Both the position numbers and the translations under genes were made by a program. The notes under the pieces were generated by a model, which saw nothing but the letters and a program-made list of their open reading frames with translations, was not told the DNA's origin and made no database searches. This document shows, in pieces, positions 1 through 7,526 of a stretch of 64,000 nucleotides of DNA (the stretch's first letter is position 1; each line of letters opens with the position of its first letter). Source of the stretch: Syntrophaceae bacterium (GTDB lineage: Bacteria > Desulfobacterota > Syntrophia > Syntrophales > PHBD01); contig JABLXX010000001.1 in the NCBI GenBank assembly GCA_013177825.1, positions 782,936 through 846,935 on the forward strand. Reading direction: 5' to 3'.

Positions 1-204
1 AGCGGAATCCGCTTCGGAGACACGCGCTGCACCGGCGGACAGGCGCCGCCGGGACGGGAATCCGTTTGCCCGGACAACGGCGGGCCGATTCGGGATCAGG
101 GAAATTCGTTGACTCCCTCCCGTGGTTTTGGGTAAGAGGAGCCGTTTCTTGCCGAAAATCTTCCGGGAGTCTGGATCATCGCGAATCGTTTCTCAAATGG
201 GCGT
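1..204. other. Window edge upstream of the AMP ligase
   Basis: No complete gene is visible here. Two plus-strand reading frames are open from the window edge, one closing at a TGA at 110-112 and one at a TAA at 133-135. Either could be the C-terminal tail of a gene that starts outside the window, and codon bias does not decide between them. A purine-rich stretch at 134-141 looks like a ribosome binding site, but no ATG, GTG or TTG in the ligase frame lies at a suitable distance from it. Confidence 0.3.
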
Positions 205-1554
205 TTGGAGAATTGCCTTCGGCAGCGCTTTGGCGAAGGGGGGATGCTTCTTCCCCCGGAGGACGAAGGGGGAAACCTGTTCGAACTGGCCGAGGGAATC
301 AAGAGGAGCCTCCCGCCGGGAGCCGGACCGGGGGACGTTCTTTGCCTCGCCACGGGGAGCCGCCAGCTGACCGCGGCGGCCGTTGTGGCGTCTCTGACCG
401 GCGGCCCCCGGCTTGTCCTGCCCCATGCCCTTTCCGCAGCCGTGATTCGGGAGATCCACGACTGCCGTCCCCTGCTGGCGGTCCTGGCGGACGAGGCCCT
501 GGAGGTTCCTCCGGGGGTGCCCCTCCTCCGGGAAGTGAAAAAAGCGCCGGCGGAGACGCCGCTCCTGGTTCGGGACGCCGACGAGCCCTTCCTCCATCTC
601 TTCACCGGTGGTTCCACCGGCAGTCCCCGTCTCTGGAGCAAAACTCCGGGCAACCTGTTCGGCGAGGCCTTCTATCTGGCCGAGAAGTTTGGGATCGAGG
701 GAACGGACCGGATCCTGGCCACCGTCCCCCCCGTTCATATCTACGGACTTCTTTTCTCGATCCTCCTGCCCCTGGTGACGGGTGCCCGGGTCGTTGACGC
801 CATGCCGTCTTTCCCCGGTGAGATCGCCGGAGCCCTCCGGGAGACAGCGGCGACCGTCCTGGTGAGCGTCCCCGTTCACTACCGGGTCCTCCGGACGGCT
901 CCCCTCCACGGCCATTCCCTGCGCTCCGCGTTTTCGTCGGCGGGCATGCTCGAAGCGTCCGACAGCCTGCAGTTTCACGATGAGACGGACGTCGGCATCA
1001 CGGAGGTATACGGTTCCACCGAAACGGGGGGCATCGCCCTCCGGAATCGCTCCGTCGATGGTCCCTGCTGGCATGCCTTCGGGGTCGTGGACTGGAAGAT
1101 CGAGGGCGAACTCCTGCACGTCCGCTCCCCCTTCCTGTCGCCGGAGATGGAGCGGGACGCAGACGGTTTTGTCGCCACCGGGGATCGCGTCGAGGCCGCC
1201 GGGGCGGGGTCCTTCGACCTGCTGGGCCGGATGGACGGGATCGTCAAAGTCGGCGGAAAAAGGGTCGATCTGCGGGAAGTCCTGGAAAAGCTGAAGGGAT
1301 TGGAAGGGGTCTCCGACGCCTACGTGACGGCCCTTCCCGTCGGAACGGGACGGCAGCAGGAAGTGGCGGCCCTCGTGGTGACGGATCACGCAGACGATAC
1401 CCTGAAGGGTGCCCTGGAGGCCATCCTGGAGCCCCCGGCCCGGCCGAGACTCCTGCGATCCGTTCGCCGGATCCCCGTCCTGGCCACGGGAAAACCCGAT
1501 CGCGCCCGCATCGAGGAAATCCTCCGCCACGGCGAGTCCGATGATTCTCATTGA
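205..1554 (+). CDS. AMP-dependent acyl/aryl synthetase (ANL superfamily ligase)
   Basis: This enzyme should activate a carboxylic acid as an acyl-AMP and load it onto CoA or an ACP, supplying a starter to the downstream ketosynthases. The ANL core motifs are present in order: FTGGSTGSPR (residues 133-142), EVYGSTETGG (267-276), ATGD (324-327), GRMDGIVKVGGKRVDL (341-356) and the C-terminal catalytic lysine in ATGKPDR (K430). At 449 aa it is short for the family, like the compact ligases of aryl-polyene clusters. The listed start is a TTG with a poor ribosome site. An in-frame ATG at 244 has a purine-rich stretch (gaagggggg) just upstream and may be the true start. The 3' end overlaps the ABC ATPase gene by 14 bp, so the two are probably co-transcribed. 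The substrate cannot be told from sequence; fatty or aromatic acids are both possible. Confidence 0.85.
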   Translation: MENCLRQRFGEGGMLLPPEDEGGNLFELAEGIKRSLPPGAGPGDVLCLATGSRQLTAAAVVASLTGGPRLVLPHALSAAVIREIHDCRPLLAVLADEALEVPPGVPLLREVKKAPAETPLLVRDADEPFLHLFTGGSTGSPRLWSKTPGNLFGEAFYLAEKFGIEGTDRILATVPPVHIYGLLFSILLPLVTGARVVDAMPSFPGEIAGALRETAATVLVSVPVHYRVLRTAPLHGHSLRSAFSSAGMLEASDSLQFHDETDVGITEVYGSTETGGIALRNRSVDGPCWHAFGVVDWKIEGELLHVRSPFLSPEMERDADGFVATGDRVEAAGAGSFDLLGRMDGIVKVGGKRVDLREVLEKLKGLEGVSDAYVTALPVGTGRQQEVAALVVTDHADDTLKGALEAILEPPARPRLLRSVRRIPVLATGKPDRARIEEILRHGESDDSH

Positions 1555-2461
1555 GAGCCTGTCGAAATCCTATGGTCCACAGAAGGCCCTGGACAGTCTG
1601 AGCCTTGCTTTCCGGGAAGGGGCCGTCACGGGCCTCCTCGGGCCGAATGGAGCCGGCAAGACGACGCTGGTCTCCATCCTCATGGGGATTCTCCCGAAGG
1701 ACCGCGGGCGGGTGGTCGTGGGCGGGTACGACCTGGACGACGGACTGGAAGAAGTCCGCCGGATTTCCTGCCTGGTGCCCCAGAACCTGGCCTTCTATTC
1801 CACTCTCACGGCCCGGGAGAACCTGTCCTTTTTCGGATCCGTCTGCGGCTTCTCCGGAAAGGCGCTCATGGAACGCATGGAGGCCGCCGTCGCCGCCGCG
1901 AGCCTGGAGTCCTTCCTCGACAAGCGGGCGGAGACCTATTCCGGAGGCATGAAGCGGCGTCTGAACCTGGCCATCGGGCTGATGGGGCGCCCCCGGGTCC
2001 TGTACCTGGACGAGCCGACGGTCGGTGTGGACGCCCAGTCCCGGACCTGGATCCTCGAGACGATCCGCCGGATCAACCGGGAAGAGGGCGTGACGGTCGT
2101 CTATGCGTCCCATTACATGGACGAAGTGGAGCAGGTAGCCGACGATCTCGTGATTCTGGACGAGGGGAAGGTCGTCCTGGCGGGCGGCCGCGACAGGATC
2201 CTGGCGGAGGCGGGCGCCCCGGTCCTGGAGGTGGTGGGGATGGATCCCGTCCTCCGGGAGCGCATCCGCGGAATCGACGGCATCACCGTGAAGGAATCGG
2301 CCGTGATCATCGACGCCGGCCCCGATCTGGCCGTCTCCCTGAAACGGGTCCTCCTGGCCCTGGAAGGGACGGAAGCCCGGATCGCCGGTGTGAAGGGCGG
2401 CAGCCGCACCCTGGAGGACCTGTTCCTGCGGCTCACCTCGCGGGCGCTGAGGGACGAATGA
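1541..2461 (+). CDS. ABC-2 type exporter, ATP-binding subunit
   Basis: This is the ATPase of an ABC-2 family exporter and should power export of the cluster's product, or translocation of a lipid intermediate, through the permease encoded next. It has Walker A GPNGAGKTT (residues 34-42), signature YSGGMKRR (133-140), Walker B VLYLDEP followed by T-VGVD (153-164), and a switch histidine in ASHYMDE. The 306-aa length is usual for the NodI/CcmA/DrrA-like class. The ATG at 1541 lies inside the end of the ligase gene. An upstream extension to 1409 in this frame is just the ligase read out of frame. The permease gene overlaps by ATGA, so the two subunits are translationally coupled. Confidence 0.9.
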   Translation: MILIESLSKSYGPQKALDSLSLAFREGAVTGLLGPNGAGKTTLVSILMGILPKDRGRVVVGGYDLDDGLEEVRRISCLVPQNLAFYSTLTARENLSFFGSVCGFSGKALMERMEAAVAAASLESFLDKRAETYSGGMKRRLNLAIGLMGRPRVLYLDEPTVGVDAQSRTWILETIRRINREEGVTVVYASHYMDEVEQVADDLVILDEGKVVLAGGRDRILAEAGAPVLEVVGMDPVLRERIRGIDGITVKESAVIIDAGPDLAVSLKRVLLALEGTEARIAGVKGGSRTLEDLFLRLTSRALRDE

Positions 2462-3699
2462 ACCGGCTCATCGCCATCCTTCGGAAGGAATTCCTCGTTC
2501 TTGGCCGCGACCGCGTGTCGCTCATGGTTCTGTTCTTTCTGCCCGCCGTCTTCATCCTCATCATGTCCCTGGCGATGGGGGAGCTCTTTTCCGGCCACTC
2601 CCGGGTGTGGATCCCCGTGATGGTCGTCAACGGGGACGAGGGGCCGCGGGGCGCCGCCCTGGTGGAGATCCTGAAGCAGGCCGGACCCTTCGAAATCAGG
2701 ACGGGCGCCGCCGGGACAGATCCGGTAGAGGTGAAAAGACTTCTGAAATCGGGCGAGATCCGGTTTGCCTGTCTCGTCCGGAAGGACTTTTCCGCCGCCG
2801 TCGCCGCCCGGAACGGGCGGGAGGCGCCCGGTTCGATCCACCTGATCATGGATCCCACGGTTCACCGGCAGGCCCAGGAGCTCTTTCGCACGGCCGTGCT
2901 GGGGGCCGTCGGCAAGGTCCGGCTGGCCGCGTTCCTGGAGGGAATCGGTCCGCTCCTGGACGTCGCCGGCGTAGATCGGGCGGCCCTGGCCGACCGGACA
3001 GCGTCCGCCGGCGATCCGGCCGTGGCGGTCTCCTATGTTGCCGGGGACGCGAAGAAAAGCCAGGTGCCGAACGCCGTCCAGCAGAGCGTACCCTCCTGGA
3101 TCGTGTTCGCCGTTTTCTTCATTGTGCTGCCCATCGGGAACGCCTTTATCGCCGAGCGCACCCAGGGCACCTTTTCCCGCCTTGCGGGGATGAACGTGTC
3201 GTTCGGACTGCTCCTCATGGGGAAGACGGTTCCCTATTTCCTGGTGAACCAGATCCAGGTGGCGGCGATGCTGGCCGTCGGCGTCTGGGTCGTTCCCCTT
3301 CTGGGCGGCACTGCCTTGAGCCTGGGCAATTCACCGGCTGGACTGGCCCTCGTGTCCGCAAGCCTCAGCCTGTGCGCCATCGCCATGGCGCTGCTGGTGG
3401 CCGCGCTCGGGCGGACCCCGGAACAGGCCAGCACGGTCGGGGGAATCCTGAACCTGCTCCTGGGAGCCATGGGCGGCGTCATGGTGCCCGTCTTCGTGAT
3501 GCCGCGCACCCTCCAGGTGCTCTCGAACCTGTCGCCCATGTCCTGGGGGCTTCAGGGCTATCTGGATCTCTTCCTCCGCGGCGGGGGGGTGCGGGACGTG
3601 CTGCCCGAGGCGGCTCTCCTTTTGGCCTGCGCGGCGGTCTTCCTGGTGGCGGCTTTTGCCGTTCTCCGGAGAAAGGCGGGGCGGGGCGGGTTTGCGTGA
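2458..3699 (+). CDS. ABC-2 type exporter, permease subunit
   Basis: This is the inner-membrane partner of the preceding ATPase. The 413-aa protein has one N-terminal hydrophobic segment (about residues 22-42), a large extracytoplasmic domain of about 170 residues, and five or six membrane segments from about residue 215 to 405. That layout is typical of the ABC2_membrane_3 (YhhJ/YadH-like) subtype, which exports hydrophobic molecules. A 93-bp spacer separates it from the first acyl carrier protein gene. Its position beside a ligase, an ACP and ketosynthases points to export or flipping of the cluster product; this is inferred from context. Confidence 0.88.
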   Translation: MNRLIAILRKEFLVLGRDRVSLMVLFFLPAVFILIMSLAMGELFSGHSRVWIPVMVVNGDEGPRGAALVEILKQAGPFEIRTGAAGTDPVEVKRLLKSGEIRFACLVRKDFSAAVAARNGREAPGSIHLIMDPTVHRQAQELFRTAVLGAVGKVRLAAFLEGIGPLLDVAGVDRAALADRTASAGDPAVAVSYVAGDAKKSQVPNAVQQSVPSWIVFAVFFIVLPIGNAFIAERTQGTFSRLAGMNVSFGLLLMGKTVPYFLVNQIQVAAMLAVGVWVVPLLGGTALSLGNSPAGLALVSASLSLCAIAMALLVAALGRTPEQASTVGGILNLLLGAMGGVMVPVFVMPRTLQVLSNLSPMSWGLQGYLDLFLRGGGVRDVLPEAALLLACAAVFLVAAFAVLRRKAGRGGFA

Positions 3700-3792
3700 A
3701 CGGAAGGGCGGCGGGAAAGGCATGCTCCGGAGGCAGGTGCGACCGGACATGAACGGAAACGGCAGAATCATGAAGACTAAAGGAATGCAAGG

Positions 3793-4062
3793 ATGAAAGG
3801 ATCCCTGGACAAGGCCTTCAAACAGGAAATCAAGGAACTGATCATCGAGGAGTGCGACCTGGCGGACCGCTTCCGCCCCGGGGACATCCGCGACGACGAG
3901 CCCCTTTTCGGACGGGACTCCCGCATCGGCCTCGATTCCATTGACGCCCTGCAGATCTCCATCGCCGTACAGCGCTACAACGTCAACATCACCGACAGCA
4001 AGGTCATGCGGCGCGTCATGACCTCCATCAGCGCCTTTGCCGATTACCTCCGGCCGGAGTAG
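3793..4062 (+). CDS. Acyl carrier protein 1
   Basis: This 89-aa acyl carrier protein carries the phosphopantetheine attachment motif GLDSIDAL with the acceptor serine at about residue 49. The LFGRDSRIGLDSIDALQ segment resembles the ACPs that accompany ketosynthase pairs in aryl-polyene-type clusters more than housekeeping AcpP. An AAGGA stretch about 9 nt upstream supports the start. The gene ends 4 bp before the ketosynthase gene and is likely the dedicated carrier for that KS/CLF pair. The basic N-terminus (MKGSLDKAFKQ) is unusual for an ACP. Confidence 0.88.
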   Translation: MKGSLDKAFKQEIKELIIEECDLADRFRPGDIRDDEPLFGRDSRIGLDSIDALQISIAVQRYNVNITDSKVMRRVMTSISAFADYLRPE

Positions 4063-4066
4063 ATGC

Positions 4067-5230
4067 ATGGAACGAAAGGCCTGCATCCGGGGAGGCGCCC
4101 TGTCGTGCTCCCTCGGGACGGAGATGGACGCCGTCATCGGCGCCGTGCGGGACGGGTGCACGCCCTTTGAAATGGTGCCCCTGGACCTGGCGGGCCTCCC
4201 CTACGGCCGTCCCTATTACCGGCTTCCCTTTCGGGACGGACGGCGCGACGCCGACGTGGAGCGGTTTTTCTACGACGTCCTTTTCGATACGGTGGCCCGG
4301 GCCGTTGCCGGCGCCGGCTGGACGGGCCGGGAACTGGAAGGTGCGGCGTTCCTCTTCGGGTCCACGTCCATCGACATTCCCATCTACGAGGCCGCCTATG
4401 CCCGCTCGGAGGAGAACGGGATCCATTTCTTCGTTCACGCCTCCCTCGGCTACGGTTCCATCGCCCATGCGGCTGCGGACCGGTTCGGCATCGGCGGACC
4501 CTGCACGACCTTCACCACGGCCTGCACATCCTCGGCCAACGCTATCCTGTATGGGGCCGGCCTGATCGAGACCGGTGTCGTCAACCGTGTCGTTGCAGTC
4601 GGGTACGATCTCTACAACGCCACCGGTTTCTATGGTTTCGAATCACTCCGCCTCATGGCACCCGAGCGCTACCGGCCTTTTGATGTGGACCGGGACGGGA
4701 TTATCATGGGTGAGGGGTGCGGCGTCGTTCTCCTGGAGCGGGGCGATCCTGCGAACGGTGGGTTCATCTTCCGCGGCGGCGCCAACCGGTGCGATCCCTT
4801 CAATGTCACGACCCACGAGGAGAACGGGGTGATCATCGCCGCCACCATGAGGCAGGCCCTGGCCGACGCCGGGGTGCCAGCGGATGAGATCGACGCCGTC
4901 AAGGCCCACGCCACGGGGAGCGACCTCAACGACCGGACGGAATGCGCAGGCATGCGGACCGTCTTCGGCGACCGCCTGCCTCCCGTCACGGCCGTGAAGC
5001 CCTATGTCGGCCACACCGTCGGTGCCTCAGGGGCGATCGAACTGCTGTTGATCACGGAGTCCCTGCGGAGGGGTTTTCTGCCTGCCACACCGGGATTCGA
5101 GAAAGAGGATCCGGATCTGGGCGTCAGCCCCCTGAAGGAGCCCCTGCCCATGAAAAAGGCGACGGTCATGCTCAATTACTTCGGGTTCGGGGGCAACTGC
5201 ACGTCCCTGATCGTGTCCGGCGGAGGCTGA
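4067..5230 (+). CDS. Beta-ketoacyl-ACP synthase (active KS of a KS/CLF pair)
   Basis: This condensing enzyme of the thiolase fold should carry out decarboxylative Claisen chain extension on ACP-bound intermediates. The triad is intact: Cys153 in TACTSS, His281 in KAHATGSD and His316 in KPYVGHTVGAS. The glycine-rich end GFGGNCTSLI is also present. At 387 aa it is slightly shorter than FabF. The next gene, two bases downstream, encodes a ketosynthase homologue without the active cysteine, so the two probably form a KS-CLF heterodimer as in aryl-polyene (ApeO/ApeC) or type II polyketide systems. The ATG at 4067 was chosen over an in-frame upstream codon at 4037 that overlaps the ACP gene. Confidence 0.88.
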   Translation: MERKACIRGGALSCSLGTEMDAVIGAVRDGCTPFEMVPLDLAGLPYGRPYYRLPFRDGRRDADVERFFYDVLFDTVARAVAGAGWTGRELEGAAFLFGSTSIDIPIYEAAYARSEENGIHFFVHASLGYGSIAHAAADRFGIGGPCTTFTTACTSSANAILYGAGLIETGVVNRVVAVGYDLYNATGFYGFESLRLMAPERYRPFDVDRDGIIMGEGCGVVLLERGDPANGGFIFRGGANRCDPFNVTTHEENGVIIAATMRQALADAGVPADEIDAVKAHATGSDLNDRTECAGMRTVFGDRLPPVTAVKPYVGHTVGASGAIELLLITESLRRGFLPATPGFEKEDPDLGVSPLKEPLPMKKATVMLNYFGFGGNCTSLIVSGGG

Positions 5231-5232
5231 CC

Positions 5233-6108
5233 ATGTACATCCACGGTGCCTCGGCCTTCATCACCGAACCGGGAACCCCGGCGCAGATCCTCAAGGAGGA
5301 ACTGGCCCGGGTATCCACGGCCTATTTCCGGCGGATCAACCGCTACATCCTCCTCTCCCTCATCGGCGCCCACCGCTGCGTAGCCGGCCGGACCGTTCCG
5401 GCGGACACGGCGGTATACCTGACGACGGAGCGGGGAAACCTGGGCGAGACGGAAGCGGTGCTGCGACAGATCTTCCGCCAGCACTCCCTTCCCATGCCCT
5501 ACAGTTTCATCAACACCATGTCGAACACGGCATCCTTCTACGTGGCCCAGGGGCTGGGCGCAGCGGGCCCGAACCTCTCGATTTCGGACCGCCTCCTGTC
5601 CTTCGAGCGGGGAATCGAGCTCCTGACCGTGGATTTCAGGCGAGGAAGGGCCCGAAGCGCCCTGCTCGGCGGCGTGGACGAAGCCAATCCCTCGGCGGTT
5701 CATTTCGAGCGGACTTATGGGATCCCGGCGGGATCGGTCCGGGGTGTCGAGGGGAGTGCCTGGCTCTGGGTGACGGACGAACCGGAAGGATCCATCGGCC
5801 GGATCCTGGGAACAGGTGCGGTCCGGGACGCAGCGGAAGGGGCGATCTGGCTGAGGGAGCGGACCGGCAGGTCCCCCGTTATCGCCTACGGCCTCTCCGT
5901 GCCGGCGGCGGCCCGTGAGGCCTGGAGCCGGACCGTCGGGGCGGTGGACGAGTTTGACTACCTCTCCGGGCACGGCTGGTTCGATTCGGCGACGGCCCTG
6001 GGGATCAGCCGGTTCGTCCAGGACTGTCCGGGCCGCCTTCTCCTTCACGTGACCTGCGACCGTCCGGGGCGCTACACACTGGCGGCCGTAGAGACCGCCG
6101 CGAAATAG
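5233..6108 (+). CDS. Degenerate ketosynthase-like protein (chain-length-factor analogue)
   Basis: This 291-aa protein keeps the ketosynthase-like segment around GAAGPNLSISDRLLSF. The residue aligned with the nucleophilic Cys of its neighbour is Leu121, so it cannot form an acyl-enzyme. The NAHGT-type first histidine is not found, whereas an SGHGWFDSATAL segment near residue 238 matches the second-histidine region. The protein is about 100 residues shorter than an active KS. These features fit the beta-ketoacyl synthase chain-length-factor group found in aryl-polyene and related clusters, where the partner shapes the product tunnel. The ATG at 5233 follows the KS stop by 2 bp. It is the last gene before a strong terminator and the opposite-strand arsM pair. 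Confidence 0.75.
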   Translation: MYIHGASAFITEPGTPAQILKEELARVSTAYFRRINRYILLSLIGAHRCVAGRTVPADTAVYLTTERGNLGETEAVLRQIFRQHSLPMPYSFINTMSNTASFYVAQGLGAAGPNLSISDRLLSFERGIELLTVDFRRGRARSALLGGVDEANPSAVHFERTYGIPAGSVRGVEGSAWLWVTDEPEGSIGRILGTGAVRDAAEGAIWLRERTGRSPVIAYGLSVPAAAREAWSRTVGAVDEFDYLSGHGWFDSATALGISRFVQDCPGRLLLHVTCDRPGRYTLAAVETAAK

Positions 6109-6114
6109 CCCTTT

Positions 6115-6143
6115 CCCCGCCGGGACTCCGGAGCCCGGCGGGG
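6115..6143 (+). terminator. Hairpin terminator after the first biosynthetic operon
   Basis: A perfect 10-bp GC-rich stem (ccccgccggg at 6115-6124 and cccggcgggg at 6134-6143) encloses a 9-nt loop and is followed by a T-containing stretch (gacgtttctt). It lies 7 bp after the CLF-like gene and about 30 bp before the convergent stop of arsM. It can work as a terminator for the plus-strand operon and, being symmetrical, possibly for arsM as well. Confidence 0.7.
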
Positions 6144-6176
6144 GACGTTTCTTATGGGTTGCCCGGGTAGAGGAAC

Positions 6177-7013
6177 TCAGTGCGCCGGCCGGACGGCGGA
6201 CACCCGGATGCTGACCGCCGTGGCGGCGAGATCCGACAGCTCCTCCCGGGAAAGCCCCAGATCGCGGACCATGGTCTGGACCGTGGGATCGTTAAGCAGG
6301 AAGTCCACCGGGAAGACGTTTTGCCCGACAACCTCGACGTCCATGAATCCCGCGGCGGCGATCGCTCCCAGGTAATCGTCTTTCCGCGCGGCTCCGGCCA
6401 CGCAGCCGATCCAGGCGGTGAGTGACGCCTTGATCGCCTCCGGAAGATCCTTCGTCAGGACGATGTCCGAGACCATCAGCCGCCCCCCCGGTTTAAGGAC
6501 TCGGAAGGCCTCCCGGAAAACCTGCTGCTTGTCGGGCGAGAGGTTGATGACGCAGTTCGAGATGATTGCGTCGGCCTCCCCGTCCGCCACGGGCAGGTGC
6601 TCGATCTCGCCCAGGCGGAAAGCCACGTTTTCGTAACCCCCCTTCCGGGCGTTTTCCCGCGCCTTATCGAGCATCTCCGGCGTCATGTCCACGCCGATGA
6701 CCCGTCCCGAAGGTCCCACCTGCCAGGACGCCAGGAAGGCGTCGAAGCCGGCGCCGGACCCGAGGTCCACGACCGTTTCCCCTTCCCGTAGGGAGGCCAG
6801 GGCGACGGGGTTGCCGCAGCCGAGTCCGAGGTTCGCCCCCTCCGGGACGGCGGCTAGGTCCTCATCCGAGTAGCCGACGGCCTTGCCGATTGCCGCCGCC
6901 TGCTGTGTGCCTCCGCAGCAGCCCGCGATGGGCAGGCTGCAGCAGGAATTTCCCGTGACGGCGATCTTTCCGTACCCTTCCCGGACGCTGGTCCGGATGT
7001 CTTCGTTTTTCAT
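6177..7013 (-). CDS. arsM: Arsenite S-adenosylmethionine methyltransferase
   Basis: This class I SAM-dependent methyltransferase should methylate As(III). The SAM-binding motif [13 protein letters not shown] is followed by GVDMTPEML. The conserved arsenic-binding cysteines are recognisable in [12 protein letters not shown] and WIGCVAGA, and the N-terminus has extra Cys pairs (NSCCSL and GCCGG). At 278 aa it matches bacterial ArsM. A GGAGGATATTCG sequence directly upstream fixes the ATG at 7013; the longer frame to 7073 is not needed. It lies downstream of the AbrB-like gene on the same strand and probably shares its promoter. It interrupts the lipid cluster on the opposite strand and has no evident role in it. 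Confidence 0.92.
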   Translation of the reverse strand: MKNEDIRTSVREGYGKIAVTGNSCCSLPIAGCCGGTQQAAAIGKAVGYSDEDLAAVPEGANLGLGCGNPVALASLREGETVVDLGSGAGFDAFLASWQVGPSGRVIGVDMTPEMLDKARENARKGGYENVAFRLGEIEHLPVADGEADAIISNCVINLSPDKQQVFREAFRVLKPGGRLMVSDIVLTKDLPEAIKASLTAWIGCVAGAARKDDYLGAIAAAGFMDVEVVGQNVFPVDFLLNDPTVQTMVRDLGLSREELSDLAATAVSIRVSAVRPAH

Positions 7014-7119
7014 CGAATATCCTCCATAATTATAATTGCTTTCGTGCAATAGGATGCAACGGCGGCATTGCATCCGGAATGCCGTTTCCGTTCAATTCTG
7101 CGTGTCCGCCCGGGTGCCT

Positions 7120-7401
7120 TCAGCCCGTCAGGTCTCCCAGGACGGGTCCCAGGAATTCCCGGACCCCCTGGGCCAGGGCGTCCGCCTTGATCAGGGTCAG
7201 GCAGCAGACCTCGCCGTCCTTTTCCCAACTGACAAGGGCCAGTTTGTCCCCCGTCCGGATGTTTGCCCGCTCCCGGATGTCCTTGGGCAGGACCATCTGT
7301 CCCCGCTCGTCGACTCCGAGAAGGGCCTCGACCCGGCAGCAGCCCTTACCGCTCCGGGACGACGGACAGCATTCCTTTTCACTGCTTGTCTTGTCGGTCA
7401 T
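7120..7401 (-). CDS. Cysteine-rich AbrB/SpoVT-type small protein, probable regulator
   Basis: The 93-aa protein contains a swapped-hairpin AbrB-like core (VDERGQMVLPKDIRERANI, then GDKLALVSW) and three Cys-Cys pairs: two near the N-terminus and one in GEVCCLTLIK. Such proteins occur beside arsenite methyltransferases and, as I recall, in families named for association with the mercury-methylation genes hgcAB. The cysteine pairs suggest a thiol- or metalloid-responsive DNA-binding protein, but that is inference. GGAGC precedes the ATG. Just upstream lie a consensus promoter and an imperfect palindrome, consistent with autoregulation. arsM follows on the same strand about 106 bp downstream. Confidence 0.75.
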   Translation of the reverse strand: MTDKTSSEKECCPSSRSGKGCCRVEALLGVDERGQMVLPKDIRERANIRTGDKLALVSWEKDGEVCCLTLIKADALAQGVREFLGPVLGDLTG

Positions 7402-7424
7402 CGTTGCTCCGTAATGAGTGGATT

Positions 7425-7451
7425 AATCAGATTATTCTGAATGATCTGAAT
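7425..7451 (-). promoter_or_regulatory. Candidate operator palindrome at the arsM-operon start site
   Basis: AATCAGAT at 7425-7432 and ATCTGAAT at 7444-7451 form an inverted repeat with 7 of 8 positions matching. An inner perfect repeat, TCAGA-TTAT-TCTGA, lies at 7427-7440. It touches the -10 box and covers the expected transcription start, which is a classical repressor position. The likely ligand is the AbrB-like product or an unlinked ArsR-type repressor; the sequence does not decide. Confidence 0.5.
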
Positions 7452-7477
7452 TATAGGTATCGATCTCGAATTGTCAA
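7450..7477 (-). promoter_or_regulatory. Consensus sigma-70 promoter for the AbrB-like gene and arsM
   Basis: On the minus strand, TTGACA (7477-7472) and TATAAT (7455-7450) are separated by 16 bp, so both hexamers match the consensus perfectly. The predicted start near 7443 leaves a leader of about 40 nt. A promoter this strong normally needs a repressor, which fits the palindrome overlapping its downstream edge. Confidence 0.8.
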
Positions 7478-7526
7478 GGGGAATCGCGCCGGGTTTTTCC
7501 GTTTGCCAAGGAGCCGTCAAACCAGT

